NCBI RefSeq assembly: GCF_001411555.2
Contig: NC_049912.1
Span: 21,498,341 to 21,562,340 of the forward strand
Length of the DNA stretch: 64,000 nt
Origin: Juglans regia
Taxonomy: Eukaryota; Streptophyta; Magnoliopsida; Fagales; Juglandaceae
Direction of reading: 5' to 3'
The translations under genes were made by a program, and so were the position numbers. The first letter of the stretch is position 1; every line of letters starts with the position of its first letter. The notes under the pieces are model-generated. The model saw only the letters and a program-made list of their open reading frames with translations, did not search any database and was not told the DNA's origin. This document shows, piece after piece, positions 43,770 to 56,915 of this stretch.

Positions 43770-46700
43770 AATTAGAAATGAAATCCCCCCCCTCCCTGAT
43801 TCCCTCCCTCGCCACGCTCTCAGACTCTCACTTCTCTCTGTCTCTGCCTCGGACTGCCTCCTAATGACCCACCAGCTCCTCTCGTCTCTCCCTCTCTCTG
43901 AGTTTCCAGCGCCACACCCAGCTACTAGCGTCTCCTTCAACGTCGCCGTGCGCATCCGGTCCCTCTCTCTGCATCTCCGTCACCGAAGATCCAAAGGTAA
44001 GAAACCCTATCCTATTTTATTTTTTTGTGATTTATATTTTTAATGGAGATTGGAGGAAGGATGGGATTTATCGGAGATGGAGGATGGGAATTTGTGAATT
44101 GTGTGTTGTGGAGCTTAGATTGTGCATGTGTTTTGGTTTGAAATTTGAATGAGTCCGTGACATAATGCATGTGAATTGTGTTTGTTTTCTCATTTCTGTA
44201 ATTATTTCGAATTGGATTGGATTTGATTGTCTCTAATTAATTCGGATTGAAACCCCTAAATTAATTTCGGATTTCATACAACTTAAATTAATCTAAAAAA
44301 TATATCATACAACTTAGTGGTGACACGATAACTCATAACCCCACTAGTAATTTGCAAACAAAATATTTTAGATTTTGTAATATATACATATATAAAATTT
44401 ATAGTAGTGTCACAACTACTACTTTCTTACTTAAGTTATAGGTTATAAAATTTATTTTAACTAGCAAGGCTCTTTAGATATTGCATAAAAATAAAGGTAA
44501 TATTTGATTTTAGATGTTATTTTATGAAAGTTTCTGAACAAGGAATTCAGTCTCTATTCATGTTGATGAAGTTAAAAACCTTTTGATCACAGAAACCGAC
44601 AGAACATAATGTATAAACAGGAAATTGCATGCCATTAAAATCTGGTTCGCATCTTTTAGCAATTTCTTAGAAAAATAAAGGTGTGAAAATTAATTTTGTG
44701 TGTGTATATATTATCCTCCAATACCTTATTCTAGACTAGTAATGCTAGATATAATTTATACAAGTATACTAAGGATTTTCTTTAAAAAAAATGAGATTCA
44801 TCATTAAAAAAAAATATTATTCTTGTAAGTTTCACATTTACTAATACTACATTTACTAAGTTTCACATTCTTGTAAGTTTTTTCTTTAAAAAAAATACAC
44901 AAGACTTATCTACTCTAAATATCATTTTTCAACCTATGCATAATACTACATTTACGAGAGTAAAAAGAAAATTATTTTTCATTATCATCTTTATAATTAT
45001 TTTTTATTATTTTAAAAATTATTTGATGTTATATTAAGAGATGAAGATTTAAAAAAAATAAAAAATAAAAAGACGTCATTTCTTCGTTAATATTTTTTAA
45101 TTTGTTGGATGTTGACTTTTCTACCTAAATTAATTAGTATTCATTAATTTGATTTCAAATTTAATACTTATAATGATACATGAGACGGCGTCTACGGCTA
45201 CCTCCGATGCAGTATGACTTTTGTATTAGACTCACCATTGCCATGGTTTGCATAATTTCTCCCCTAATTGTTTTTTGCATTTAAAACTTTGTTTCATTTT
45301 TATAAATTTTTAATTCTAATTTGCTTTATTTTTAACTTATTAATATTTCAGGTTTTTTTACTTATTAACTTTTATTTTTTAACTTATTGATTTTCAATCT
45401 CACAGCAATCGACATTCGACACAACTCGGTGAACTCACAACTACGGCTCCACCCCAAAATCAATTTTCTTAATTTACAATTATTGTAATGTTTCTACAAT
45501 AGTTAATTATACAATTTGTAATATTTATTTTTTTAGAAGAGTTTGTAATAGTGTAATAGTTTATTAGTTCTCTTAATTTGTATAATTGTAAACTATTTAT
45601 TTTAGCATAGTGTCTTACTGCCTTAGTGATAAATATTACTTAATTATTTAATAGTTAAAACTTAATATCTACTTATCAAAAAAAATTTATTTCTTTTCTG
45701 TTTTTAAATTTATATTTTTTTTAATCTAAATAATGGGTCCAAAGTGGCCCAAAACGAATTTTGGGCCCAAAGGGACCCAAAAACTGATTCTGAGCCATTT
45801 AGGGCCCAGAAAAATGTAGGCCCAGTACCATATGCAGGGGTGCGGATGGGTGGGGGTCCACCCCCACACCCCGGGTAGCAGACAGGGGACCCCGCCCCCG
45901 CCCATGCGGCGGCGGGGTCCGGGGAAAAAGATCCCACCCCCTGCAGATGCGAGGGAGGGGTGGCCCCGCCCCGTAGGGGCCGGGTATCACCCCTAGTAGG
46001 TAACTTTGTTACCGTAGGACTCAACAACAACAATTACCCTTTCTGGCGTAAGCAACTCTTATCCTTGGCTGAGAGCTAAGACCTAGTCGATCATCTCCTC
46101 CTTGAGGACTCTACCCCTCTAGGATTTGATAGCCCTCTTGATGGAGCATCAGGCTTAAGTAAACCAGAACAAACACCAGTTTACCTTCAGTGGCACAAAT
46201 ATGACTGCTTACTAAGAGGGTGGATCATTGACACTCTCTCGAAAGAGGCACTTGTCCTCGTTGTGGGTTTGGACTCCACCCACCAAGTCTAGGTGTATGC
46301 CCATAACTCTCAGGAGCGAGAGTTTCACCTTACTCAACAATTAACATACATCAAGAAGGAATCCATGACGCCCTTTGCAGATCACCTCTGAACCTTCAAT
46401 GGCTTTTGCAACAGCTTGGCTTCAATCAGATAGCCAGTTGCTGACAAGATGAAGGTGTTTCCCTGTTGAACAACCTCGGTGCCTGCTATGAGCCGTTCAC
46501 CACTTGATGCTAAAACCCTCCATGTCGTCCTACGCCGAGAACCTCCCACTCTTCCAAGGGTATAAGATTCGCACTTCTCTTCATGATTATAACTCATCCT
46601 TTGCTTTCTATGGACAATGGACAAGTGCGCTAGCCTTTAAGAACCACTGTGGTGGTGGCCGAGATTTCACCCTGCAAGCCATTCGGCCCAAGAGTCTCAC

Positions 46701-48260
46701 ACAGAGGCTCCTTCAAGAGCTCGCTCTTCTACACGTGAGCCCAATGATCGACCCATCACCACAAGGCCCGTGACCTACCAGACACCTGTCAAATCTGTGG
46801 TTGTGATAAAAAAGGTCATGTTGCTCTTAAGTGTTGGAATAAATTTAATCACTCGTTCCAGCCTGATGATATTCCTCAAGCATTGGCGGCCATGATGTTG
46901 TAAAATCTTTCTCCTGATAATGAATGGATTGCAGACACTAGAACATCTGCCCATATGACAAGTAATCCAGATATGCTTGAAAATTTACGTCGCTATTTTG
47001 GTATTGATGTTGTCATTATTGGCATTGGTAGTTCTCATGCTATTACACATATTGGTGATACATACATAAATAATGGTGCCACTAGAATTAAGTTACATGA
47101 TGTTCTTTTAGTGCCAGTACGTGCAAAAAACTTGTTATCTATTGGGCAACTTATCAATGGTTATATGGTTATCCCTATAACTGTGAATTTTATAGTGTTA
47201 GTTTTGTTGTTAAGGAACGAGAGACCAACCACGTCCTAATGAGTGGACAACAGAAGAGTAACCTTTACACCTTATCTGCACCTTATGAAGCACACTTCTC
47301 CACTCGTTTCCAGACTGCCTCTGAAGACCTGTGGCATCAGCGTTTGGGGCATCCTCAAGTATCTGCTATCCAAGTTCCCAAATCCAAAGGACTTATTCAA
47401 ATTTCTAGTACTAATAAAGCCCAGTTTGTTTGTGAAAGTTGTCATTTAGGCAAACTAAGCAAATTTCCTTTTTTACTTTCTTCTAGTTTAACTCATGCTA
47501 TTTTTTTATAAAGTTTATTGGCCCTGCCCCTGTTATTTCTATTGGTAAATTTCATTACTATGCATGCTAGGTTGATGCTTTTCTAAATTTATGTGGTTCA
47601 TTCCGCTCCACAAAAAATCTAATTTTTTCTCGACTTTTTTAATTTTTGAAAAATATGTAGACCGTCAATTCAATAAAAAAATAAAAAAATTTCAAACCGA
47701 TGGGAGTGGTGAATTTGCTAACACTCAGTTTACCTCTCATTTAAAACAACAAGATATTATTCATCAGTTTTCATGCCCCCATACCCCTAAACAGATTATC
47801 GCTGTGGAATATCGTCACCGTACTATCCGTGAACTTGGTATGATGATGATTTTCCACAGTGGTGTTCCAAAATATTTTTGGGTTGAAGCCCTTACCACTG
47901 CTGTCTTTTTAATTAATCATCTTCCCATTACTACTCTTAATTTACAATCACATTTTTCAATTCTTTATGGAACTTTTTCTGATTATTATTCTTCACGTGT
48001 TTTTTGCTCAAAATGTTATCCATATACTTGGGACACCAAGCAAAATAAATTTAATCCAAAAACCTTACCATGTGTCTTTTTAGGCTATAGTGATCGGCAT
48101 CGTGAGTACAAATGCTATCACCCACCTACTTGTCATACTTACATTTCTCACCATGTTATTTTTTATGAACTTAATTTTCTTTATAAACATCTTGGGAACC
48201 TTCACCTACCCCCACCCACTGACCCGACTTTGTCTATATTTGACATATGGGTCCATAAAA

Positions 48261-49106
48261 TATAATATTATTTTTTATAATTTTAAAATTTTACATGACT
48301 ATGTTAAGGTTGATATGGTGACTACTGGATCCAAATTTCAACGAGCAAAATTCTGATCAAATATGCCCGCTTATAATTTGATCTGGACTTCTGATCTTTT
48401 TTCTCTGTTGAATACATAAACTCGTTTCTTCAAATCTTTAAAACAAAGCCAGAACCAAGAATAATATATAGCTTAGATCAGCTTAGAACCAATTCCGCAG
48501 GCTTGTTTTGGTCCATAGAGTGAATAACTGTTTGGTCAACCCTTGAGAGCCGGATTTATATAGAATTTGACAAAGAATAAGTAAAGCCTGGCCTATCTAT
48601 TAGGTCCAGCTTGAGGCACTATAACCAGAGACTGATGAACAATTTGGTACGTACATGGTACCAACATTATGTCACTGTTATGTACAAACAATTCCATGAG
48701 GCCGATATTTTCAGGCAAAAACAAACACTTTCACCATGATTTTAGGGCAAAATCATGTTTGGTGGTACCCAATGCCGAGGCCTATTAGCAGCTTCAGCTC
48801 ATACAGATTCTATCTTTTATGCAAGTAAATGTGGATATAGAAATGAAAACTTTCATCCTCAGCCTCTTCCTTGAACAATCAATCCACGAGGAGAGCCAGT
48901 TGTTGAAATCCAATTCAACACAATTTAATGAAAGCAAAGAGTATATAAAACAATGGAAGAAGAGGGAAAGCACAGAAGGATCAACCCGGCAAAGTAAGGC
49001 AGCTTGATTTTCCCATCTATTGAAAAGGGTCGTTCAAATGAATTATTCATTTCAAAGGAGTTCTATTATCATTATTCAGAACACTCAAACTCCATTACCA
49101 AAACAA
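48261..49106. other. Spacer and 3' UTR of the RING gene
   Basis: No gene is seen. The copia element ends near 48260 and the 3' UTR of the RING E3 gene should occupy the right part. A clear poly(A) signal was not picked out. Confidence 0.5.
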
Positions 49107-52100
49107 CTAAGAACGATCATAACGAACAGAAATTCGCTGCTGTATGGGACTCCTGCAAGAAGGGCAATCCTTCATCCCCCGTTTCTCATGGAGCTCATTG
49201 CATGTTGGACACACTACTTGATGAGCACACGGAAGAAAAACCACAGACATCTCCTCTGAAAGGCACATCACGCACTCCCGTTCACGTTTGACACCAGCAC
49301 CAGAGTAGTCCTGAAAATCTTTTACAACTTCTGAGATATAAGGGATCCAGGGATCCTTGTGATCTGGGCTATTTTTTATGTCTGTGAGTCTGGTGACATA
49401 ACCTCCATCAATGCCGCTCCTGAGTGCAGCAATTTTTGAAGAATCAGTTTTCAGTCTCAATTGGGAGATCTCTTTTTCAAGCTTCTGAATATCATCTTTG
49501 TACTTCATCAGATTCTTCTCTGCTTTGGATGTAACCATATTCTCCTTTGATCTTGCAGAAGCCTCGATTTCTTCTCTTTCTTTTTTAATGGAATTGGCTT
49601 GCATAAGTAGTTCTCCCTTTACTTTCTCCTCATGTTTCCATCTATCCTGTGATATATATTTTTTTCCTTTTCAATGAGAAAGGACGCAGAGATAAATTCA
49701 TAATCACAGAAGCACCTCGAGGAACTGTGAATTTTAACAGTAGCATGCTCTAACATTTAACTGCACTATTAACATGAACTCTCGAACAACGGCTCATACC
49801 ACAATAATGGTAATAATATACTTTTACGCTTCCAAGATGCTTCAAAAAAATTGCTTCAGGAATAATTTTTGGTCAGAAAAAAAGAGAGATGCTTCAGATG
49901 TACTAAAGAAAATAAAATGGCCAAAAATCTGAGGAGTTTCATAGCTTAAAAATCTCTGCATACATGCTGTGCACAGGCCCTCAAGCATGTGCTGATAAAA
50001 AAGTGGAACAAATGTAAACAAGTCCGGATATGTTAGGATTATCCTTATTCAATGCCTGCATTAGATTTCCTTTTAGGCACAGGGACCTAGGTTATTCCAT
50101 CAATCAAGGATTTGCTCAACCTGGAGGCAAATTATAGCGTTTTTGTTATATTATGAGGGGATGTAACTATTGTTATTATTTATTGCTGTATATTCGAGAA
50201 ATCTTGTTGAATCTATTTAAGGGTTGATCTAAAGGTGCAACAGATAATGTCATCACACCCAACCTAGGCAATAGATTGGGGATGAGAAACCTCCCACTGC
50301 CCACATCACGCATTGGTTAGCCTCACTCAATACAACTAAAGAATGAGCAATTACAGCGATATAACAAGGCTGTTTTTTTTTTTTTGGAGGGGGGTTGGAA
50401 TTAAATTTTAAAACATACCTCAAATCGCTCCTCGAGAACTTTAGCTTGCTCCAATTCCTGTAGCAGCTGTTTTACTTTGAGTTTTTCTGTCATTAGTTCT
50501 TGTTGCAACAAGGTTTTTTGCTTCTCCCATGACTGAAATTTCATCAGTGTCGTCTTCTCCCTCTTTGATACCTCCTGACAGCTTGCAGCTGACTCTTCCA
50601 CATGTAATTTCGCAGCTTCCATGTCTTTCCTCAGTTCAGTATTCTCAACCTCAAGCTTTCGGAAAGTGGCATTAGCTCGCTCAACCTGCCCACTAGCCTT
50701 GCACAAAGCATTCTCCATCTCAGATAGCTTCTTCATAGTGTTTTCCTCCAGAGTCTGCTTCTCTTTCTTGAGTCGTTCAACTTCTTCTTTCTCTTGCCTC
50801 AATGTCTTGAGTTCAGCCTTGTCCTTACCCAGCCTACGAGCAGCCTGCATAACTTTCTGATTTGCCCATTCAGTCCACTCATGGAGCTGATTTTGCAATT
50901 CCCGAACCCTTGGAACTAGTTTCAAAATCATCTCATCCTTCCTGTCCCGGGGAACCCACTGCCCTAGAGGCCGATCATATGGTATCCCAGCATAACTACT
51001 CTTAGGTGGCTCAGCATTACCACTGACGGGCACCAAAGCAGAGTTACTCTTTGTAGGAAGTGAAAGAGAAAGCTCAGTATTGGCAGCTGATAATGGAGGT
51101 GGTGTACTAACTGATATCAATGAAAGTGGAGAATTAACTTCATGTAATTTGGTTAAGGTATTGGTCTTAGACAATGCAGAAATATTATTAACACTTTCTG
51201 GGTCGGAAGCTGCTGAGGAAGAGGGTCCAGAGCTGGTTGAAAGACTATGGTTACCGTTGTCCTGAGGCACGCCAACTCCCATAGGTTTGCTTATCTTTAA
51301 GGAAGCATTTTTTAGATTAATGGCAGTGGAGTCCGTCACAGATTTTAATTTCTTATCCAAGATTAAACCACCAGAACCACTCAGCTTCCCTCCTCTTGAA
51401 GATCCTTTAGATCCATACGTCCGGTAATGTTTGTCCACATGATGTGGCTTCTGTCGGAGCATGTATTCTCTCTTGGTACTCCCAGAATGTACCTTTCTAC
51501 TTCCCCCAAACTTCTCTTCCATAGCAGGAGATTGACATGTTCCTGCAACATTAAAGGATCTATCAACAGTATCGGATGTTGTATTTGTGCCCTCTTCTTT
51601 CTCTGATACTAGCCCGTTGAGAACAAGTGAACTCTTTGGCTTTGTAAGGTTGGGAACCCCTGCCATAGTGGGTGCCTCAGATTCAGTACCATGAGAACAA
51701 GTAAATGGTTTCAGAGGACTTGGAAGATTTGATTCCAAACTTTTGGTTTCTGTTTTCAACTGGGGTTGAGTGGAAATATAAGAAATCCCACTTGAGGACC
51801 CATCGCATGCAAAAGTACTCAAGTGGTCTCCACCCACTGCACAAGCATGTGACACATTCATATCACAAATCAACAAGCACCACATTGCATCCCCAGTGCT
51901 GAAGAAAGGCCTAACTTCTTGAAGAACACAAACCAACTCTGCCAGTACATACTTCTCCAGCTGCTCTAAATCCTCAAAATAGTACTCTCTTGAGGGATCT
52001 CTCTCTTGGCCACTTCTAAGAAATGCTAAAGCGTTATCCACTATATTTGTCACTGTGTCTTTATACCCATAACAAATGCCAGACCTTAAGACAGCCTTAG

Positions 52101-52578
52101 TAGCAACTTCTTCTGTGCAACCGCAAGCAACAATTTTTTTAATTGCAGTCTTGAAAATGGCATCTAAATTGCTTAAAACTAGTTCTTCAAGATGAGCTTC
52201 TGTAAGATCACTCCAATCAGCATCTTGGGATTCGCCTGCCTCTATTTCTTCTCTAGGCTGGCTAGGCCCAACCTCAGATGAGCCTATAGCACTAGACAAC
52301 CCAAGGTCAAGTTTCAACCCATCAGAATGGTCCTGGTTAACACTACACAGATCACAGGCACTTGGTTGTCCAATACACGAGTTGATTTCAAATTTCTCTG
52401 CTGAAAATTCATAAGTTGGGCATTCAATTTGAGGCGACAAAATAATCTTACTCTCGTCGCATACAGGTGGATCAGCCCGAAATTTCCTCTTATTCCTACT
52501 TCCCTTTTCTTCCATCGAAACTGAAGGAGACACTTGACAGCTACTACTACTGCTAGCCTTAGAAACCATTGATGCCAT
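49107..52578 (-). CDS. RING-type E3 ubiquitin ligase, RF298/RF4 (MIP1-like) family
   Basis: Coding exons on the minus strand are 52578-50419 and 49646-49107 (donor GAG|GTATGT, acceptor CACAG|GATAGA), in phase 0, for 2700 nt and 899 residues. The start at MASMVSKASS is chosen because a splice acceptor (TTTGTGCAG) lies six bases upstream of it, so the longer frame reads through a 5' UTR intron. Residues 121-185 hold the conserved DWSDLTEAHLEELVLSNLDA and CGCTEEVATKAVLRSGICYG, a UBA-like fold of this family. A Ser-rich middle follows, then about 250 residues of coiled coil (RELQNQLHEWTEWANQKVMQ onward). The C3HC4 RING is at 845-885 (CVMCLSEE ... CAHQVVCPTCNELH ... CPSCR). It should transfer ubiquitin to substrates that are unknown here. 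Family known in Arabidopsis as RF298 and RF4. Confidence 0.95.
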
Positions 52579-53330
52579 TTTAAGCTGCACAAAACAATAT
52601 CTGTCAACACATTCATCAAGTCTATATATCACCTATCTATCAACCCTCCATGAAACACTGAAAGACTCAGTAATCAATAATATAATACCTATTGAAAACA
52701 ATATATGTTATATCAAAATTAGCATTAACTGCAGAGATTCATAATCCGAGCTTAGAACATTAGTTACCTATAGCAAATACAGACGAGACGACTAAAACAG
52801 ATTATAAACATTGCATGCAACAAGGACTAGAAACCATAACAGCGAATATTATTATCTGAAGTATGACAATCAGATTCGGCGGCAGAAAGAGAACCAAAAT
52901 AGTCTTCCAAAATTTCGACCCAGAAACGAGAATCCGATCATCAATGCGTTTACAATATACCCAACTGACAAAAGATCAAAATCCAAAGAATCTACATAAA
53001 TTCCGATAGCAAATCTAAATTCGAAACCGGCCCATAGATCAATAAAGCATCAAAGAAAGTCCCAAGGATTCATATAGCCATTGTTAACAATTACAGAAGA
53101 TCCCCCGCATAAGTAAGAGATTTGTTTATTTTTATAAATCAGAATATCGACGATCGAGACGTACCGGATTGGAGCAAATGTTCGATAAATCAAATTTACG
53201 AACAAACTCAGAGCATCGGATTATCAGAAAGAGGATTTATAGCTCTCTTCGTTTTTTTTTTTCCTGTATTTTATTTCATTTTATTTTACGCTTTAGAGCA
53301 TTGCGGTCTCTCTGGTGTCTCTCTTTATAT
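52579..53330 (-). promoter_or_regulatory. 5' UTR, 5' UTR intron and core promoter of the RING gene
   Basis: The minus strand has a donor-like CCG|GTACGT at about 53164 and the acceptor TTTGTGCAG at about 52585, giving a roughly 580-base leader intron. A TATA-like ATATAAAG sits near 53323-53330, upstream of the first leader exon. Two copies of the palindrome TAACCATGGTTA lie at about 53385-53425, just outside. Confidence 0.6.
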
Positions 53331-54079
53331 TTTCGCATTCAATGGGGTATTTTTATTTCGAATTTTGTGTTAACCATACCTACTAACCATGGTTAGCCAA
53401 ATATGCTTCCCAAACTAACCATGGTTAATGAAAATTTGCACCAACTCTTTTTTTTTTTCTTTTCTTTTTCTTGGCATGAATTATGTTTTAATAAAATAAA
53501 ATAATTGATTGAAATTACTAATATCACGAGAAATATAAATATGTTTTACAATTAAAAAAAAAAAAGAAGAAGAAGAAAGCACCATTCACAAGCTAAGGCC
53601 TAGTTTGTGTACTGTATTCTCATAATAATTTATTATTATTTATTATTTTATTATTATTTTTTACTTACTTTTCACTATTATTCAGTATTTTATTATTATT
53701 ATACACAACATACCTAAAAATACCTCAATCATCATACTTTTTGAAGTAAATAAGTTGTTGGGGAATAAGAAGCCTACCCTACTATCTAGAAGTTACATGA
53801 AAATATATTTTTTAACGGTGAAAATCATTTTTTTTTCAAATAGAGTGCATGCAATTTGCATATTCTAAAAGTGTATTTAACATTGTTCTTGGTAAAATGT
53901 TTATTCCTACCTTGATTGAGCACTTAATAATTAAATAATTAAATAAAGTTTTCTCAACCAATAGCACTTATCATATTCTTTTATAAGTATGTCAGTTCAC
54001 TCTCTCTCTCCTCTTTTTTCTCTTCGTAGACAGTATCTTTTTTCTAAAAACTTTGTTGAGGATGGTGGTTGTGGGTGAT
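53331..54079. other. AT-rich spacer, no gene seen
   Basis: Low-complexity ATT/TTA runs (53620-53700) and a CT run near 54000. The left edge of the LINE is not sharply defined. Confidence 0.5.
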
Positions 54080-56415
54080 TGAAGGTGGGCTTCTAGGGTG
54101 CTCTTGGAAGGAAAATGCCTTATGTGAGATGTATAACAATTGAGTCATAAGTGTTTGAGGTCCAAGCAGATGGGCATGGAGTGCTTATCATTGAGAGGGG
54201 CTGGAAAATAGGGCAAAACTTGAGGTTGGGTTTGGACACTATGCATTGGGCTTCAAGAACATTGGAGGATTGTCAAAAGGGATATTACTCTTTTCATAGA
54301 AAATGAAACAGAGTGTTTGTTGCACAACAAGGTTCAAACTCTCGAGGCAGTTATTTGTCCCTGGTGCTGTACAACGGAGGTGGGAGTCGAAGTTTCATCT
54401 TCATCCCTAGGAGCAGAGATGGGATTGGGTGAAAAAAACTTGCGGCGGCATTGAGGGAGGTTGGTAGTGAAGGTGGACAAGGGAGAGTCAATCTGTCCTC
54501 ATTGGCTGTAGCTTTCACTTCGTCTCGATTGTATAGAGAGGCTCTGCAGTCATCTCGAGACGTGCGAAAGATACGGCAGACCTGCATCGAGCAGGTGATC
54601 TTTCCGTTTTAGGAGATGATCAGAGACAAGAGGGAGGTGGCAGGTGGTCTGGGCAAGATGAGTAACTTTGTTGAAGGAATTACGAGAAATGAAAGTCTCG
54701 TTGGAGGATATGAGTCTTAAAGTAAAGGGGTTTATACAATGCGTTTTGGGAAAAGAAGAATTAGGGATGGGCTTGGGGAGTGGGCTGGAGACAGGGAATG
54801 TGTTTGTGGGCATGGGTCAGGATGGCAGGCCCAAACGGAAGGCCCAGGTTGCAAGAGTTGGGTCTGTTCTGAGGACCGAGCCCACTCAACAGTCACGTTC
54901 TTTCTGGAGGAAGAAATCGCAACACTCAGCAGGCCCATCGGGAGGTGGGTCAGCAACGCCAACGTTGGTGAAACCTCAAACGACGTCGCCAAACCTCAGA
55001 CGAAAGCATTGCCGTCGGCAGTGATGACGCAGCAACCGCCTTCGAGATGTTTTGTCTCTCCTTCAGTCCCCGTGGTTTTGACTTGTGAACAGATGAAGGT
55101 GAATGATGGAGTGAAGGAGGTGGATGATGGAGCAATTTTGTCACCATTGACGGGGAAGAAGGAAAACAGACCGAAATCCCAGATTTTGGGTTCTCTAGAA
55201 GGGCCCAAAACCTTTATATTGAGACTGAGTCTTGGGCTAAGTCTAGCACAGAAAAGGGCGATGGTATGCAGCGACTCAAATGGTGGTTCGACAGTGGCTT
55301 TACTATCGCCGGTAGTGGAGGTGGGGGAAATCGTGGAAGGCCTGGAACTAAGTATCTATGATGATGCTAGCTATAACTCATGTGGGCTGTCACAGAACTT
55401 CATGGTGAGCCATGGGACGCCTCTGGATTTGTTGTTACCCTCGGGACAGGCATAGATAAGGGCGTGGGGGGAAGACCTAGCTCATAGTGACCATTTTGAG
55501 GGAGCTCCTTCAGATACCTTTGATGTTTTGGAGAGTGGGAGTACATCGGATAAGGGAGATATAAAAGGGGAAGGTCCAATGAGGTTGCTTGATCCAAGTA
55601 AATGCTCAACAGAGGGGGAGGAGTCTGCAGGAGTGGATCCTACCCCCAATAAGTATGATTCTTCCTATTGTTTCCCCTTATTGGGTCTTGAAAAAGGTAG
55701 ATGAACTTCAAAGTTGCATGGAGATTTCGTGTGTAGGCTATGAAGATCAGTTTAAAACACTGATTATAGCCATTGAGGCAGGACAACATGGGGCAGGGTC
55801 AAAAAGAGATAGGGAGCTGAAGAGGTTGACGTGGTCCATTAATTATGATGGAGATGAGGGGAGTGCAAGTCGTATAAGAAATAAGGGGACGGTTGGAACA
55901 ATTGATAAATGAAGCCCATAATTTTGTGTTGGAAAGTTAGGGGCTAAATGAGATTAATAAATGCCTTTGAATAAGAGCTTTATTAAGGCAATGGAAAATG
56001 GACATCATTTGTCTACAGGAAACAAAGTTGAAGCTTATCATTAGAATAATTATTCAGAGTATATGGAGTTGTCAATATATAGGTTGGACATATTTACTCT
56101 CGAAAGGGGCCTCAAGTAGAGTTTTGATTATGTGGGACAAGAGGGTGGTAGAGAACATTGATGACTTTGTGGGAGAATACTCGGTAGAATGCTCTTTTGA
56201 AAATTCTAAAGATGGTTTTTTATGGGCATTTGCTGGGTATATGGCCCTAATTTGGACAGTGAGAGGAGGCTGCTTTGGAATGAGCTTGTTGTCATATTTT
56301 CTTGGTGGAAGGTTACATGGTGTATTGGGGGAGAATTTAACATGACAAGATTTCCTAGTGAAAGATCAGGGAAGGGACGACAAACTCAAGCTATGAAAAA
56401 GTTTAAACATGTTTA
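54080..56415 (+). mobile_element. Degenerate L1-type LINE, 5' two-fifths only
   Basis: ORF1-like text runs through 54110-54600 (MPYVRC, RTLEDCQKGYYS, GSNSRGSYLSLVLYNGGGSR, FIFIPRS) and continues to about 55460 in shifting frames, with a basic stretch (QDGRPKRKAQVARVGS). ORF2 starts near 55910 with an APE-type endonuclease: MDIICLQETKL (about 55998-56030), VLIMWDKRVVENIDDFVGEY, WAFAGVYGPNLDSERRLLW, WCIGGEFNMTRFPSERSG. In the family this nicks the target for reverse transcription. The element stops before the reverse transcriptase, at about 56415. Loss of the 3' part is unusual for a LINE and implies later deletion or another insertion. Confidence 0.85.
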
Positions 56416-56546
56416 AAAAAATGTTTGAAATAAAAAGCAAAAAAGAAAAAGAAAAGTGCAATTTGAACTATGAGGCACATCAACTAGGCAAATTGAGGGG
56501 GCATGTTTAAACATCAGGACCTTCTCTGCTGACAGCATCGCCTCCT

Positions 56547-56915
56547 GGGTTTGTGTGATCCAGCATGGCTGACACCTTCATACTTGTAGTAAATTCTGGC
56601 AGACATATTGAGAAGCTTCTCCAACCTCTTGGCTCTGATCAGAAGGGTTGGGCGCCAAAGCCTGTACACATCAAGAACTTCATCAGGGATGTCTATGAAC
56701 TTGTCATTGCTCACCTCCTGCTTAATCAACTCATCAGGAAACAGGGGAGACATATCTTCGGGTTTGACTGGTTTGAAAGACTTAGGATGCAATGGAGGAG
56801 GGGGTTTCACTGGAAGATCGGTGATCAGATTGTACCACTGACAGGGAATTTCAACTAATTTTGAATCAGCGCTTAAAGCGGCTCTTGGTCTATGGCCATT
56901 TGAAAGCCTCAGATA
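56547..56915 (-). pseudogene. Tryptophan synthase beta type 2 (TrpB2-like) gene fragment
   Basis: The minus-strand frame reads EIPCQWYNLITDLPVKPPPP, then LHPKSFKPVKPEDMSPLFPD, ELIKQEVSNDKFIDIPDEVL, DVYRLWRPTLLIRAKRLEKL and ARIYYKYEGVSHAGSHKP. This is the N-terminal third of plant TrpB2, which condenses indole and serine. The lysine of AGSHKP would bind pyridoxal phosphate. After SHKP the sequence turns into unrelated residues and stops. The other two-thirds are missing. Confidence 0.88.

Larger units (their letters stand above)
43468..45995. mobile_element. hAT-type element nested in the copia gag (2528 bp)
   Basis: The left end TAGGGGTGGGCAGCGGGGCC and the right end reversed TAGGGGTGATACCCGGCCCC are the inverted termini. 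A perfect 8-bp target duplication, GTAGGTAA, flanks it at 43460-43467 and 45996-46003, inside the copia gag motif that should read FSNVGNFVTV. Subterminal DNA is GC-rich on both sides (CCCGCCCC, GGGCCCAAA). The interior has two long palindromes, then a pyrimidine-rich leader-like stretch ending in a donor-like AAAG|GTAAGAAACC near 43996. No transposase was found in the remaining AT-rich 2 kb. Confidence 0.92.
43420..48260 (+). mobile_element. Degenerate Ty1/copia element (gag to integrase), split by a hAT insertion
   Basis: gag begins at about 43430 (PWPPLFS) and resumes after the hAT at 46004 (NNNNYPFWRKQLLSLAES, then DHLLLEDSTPLGFD). A zinc knuckle (CQICGCDKKGHVALKCW) is at about 46790-46840. 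A protease site reads EWIADTRTSAHMTS (about 46922-46963), with the catalytic DTG changed to DTR. The pre-integrase zinc region follows (LWHQRLGHPQVS, CESCHLGKLSKFPF, 47330-47475). Integrase (FQTDGSGEFANTQF, PHTPKQ, VPKYFWVEALTTAVFLINHL) runs to about 48250. Reverse transcriptase and RNase H are absent. Several stops and frameshifts show it is dead. Confidence 0.9.

Noticed and set aside
52811..52999. 62-codon frame in the RING gene leader
   Set aside because: It lies in the inferred 5' UTR intron on the opposite strand and has no recognisable domain.
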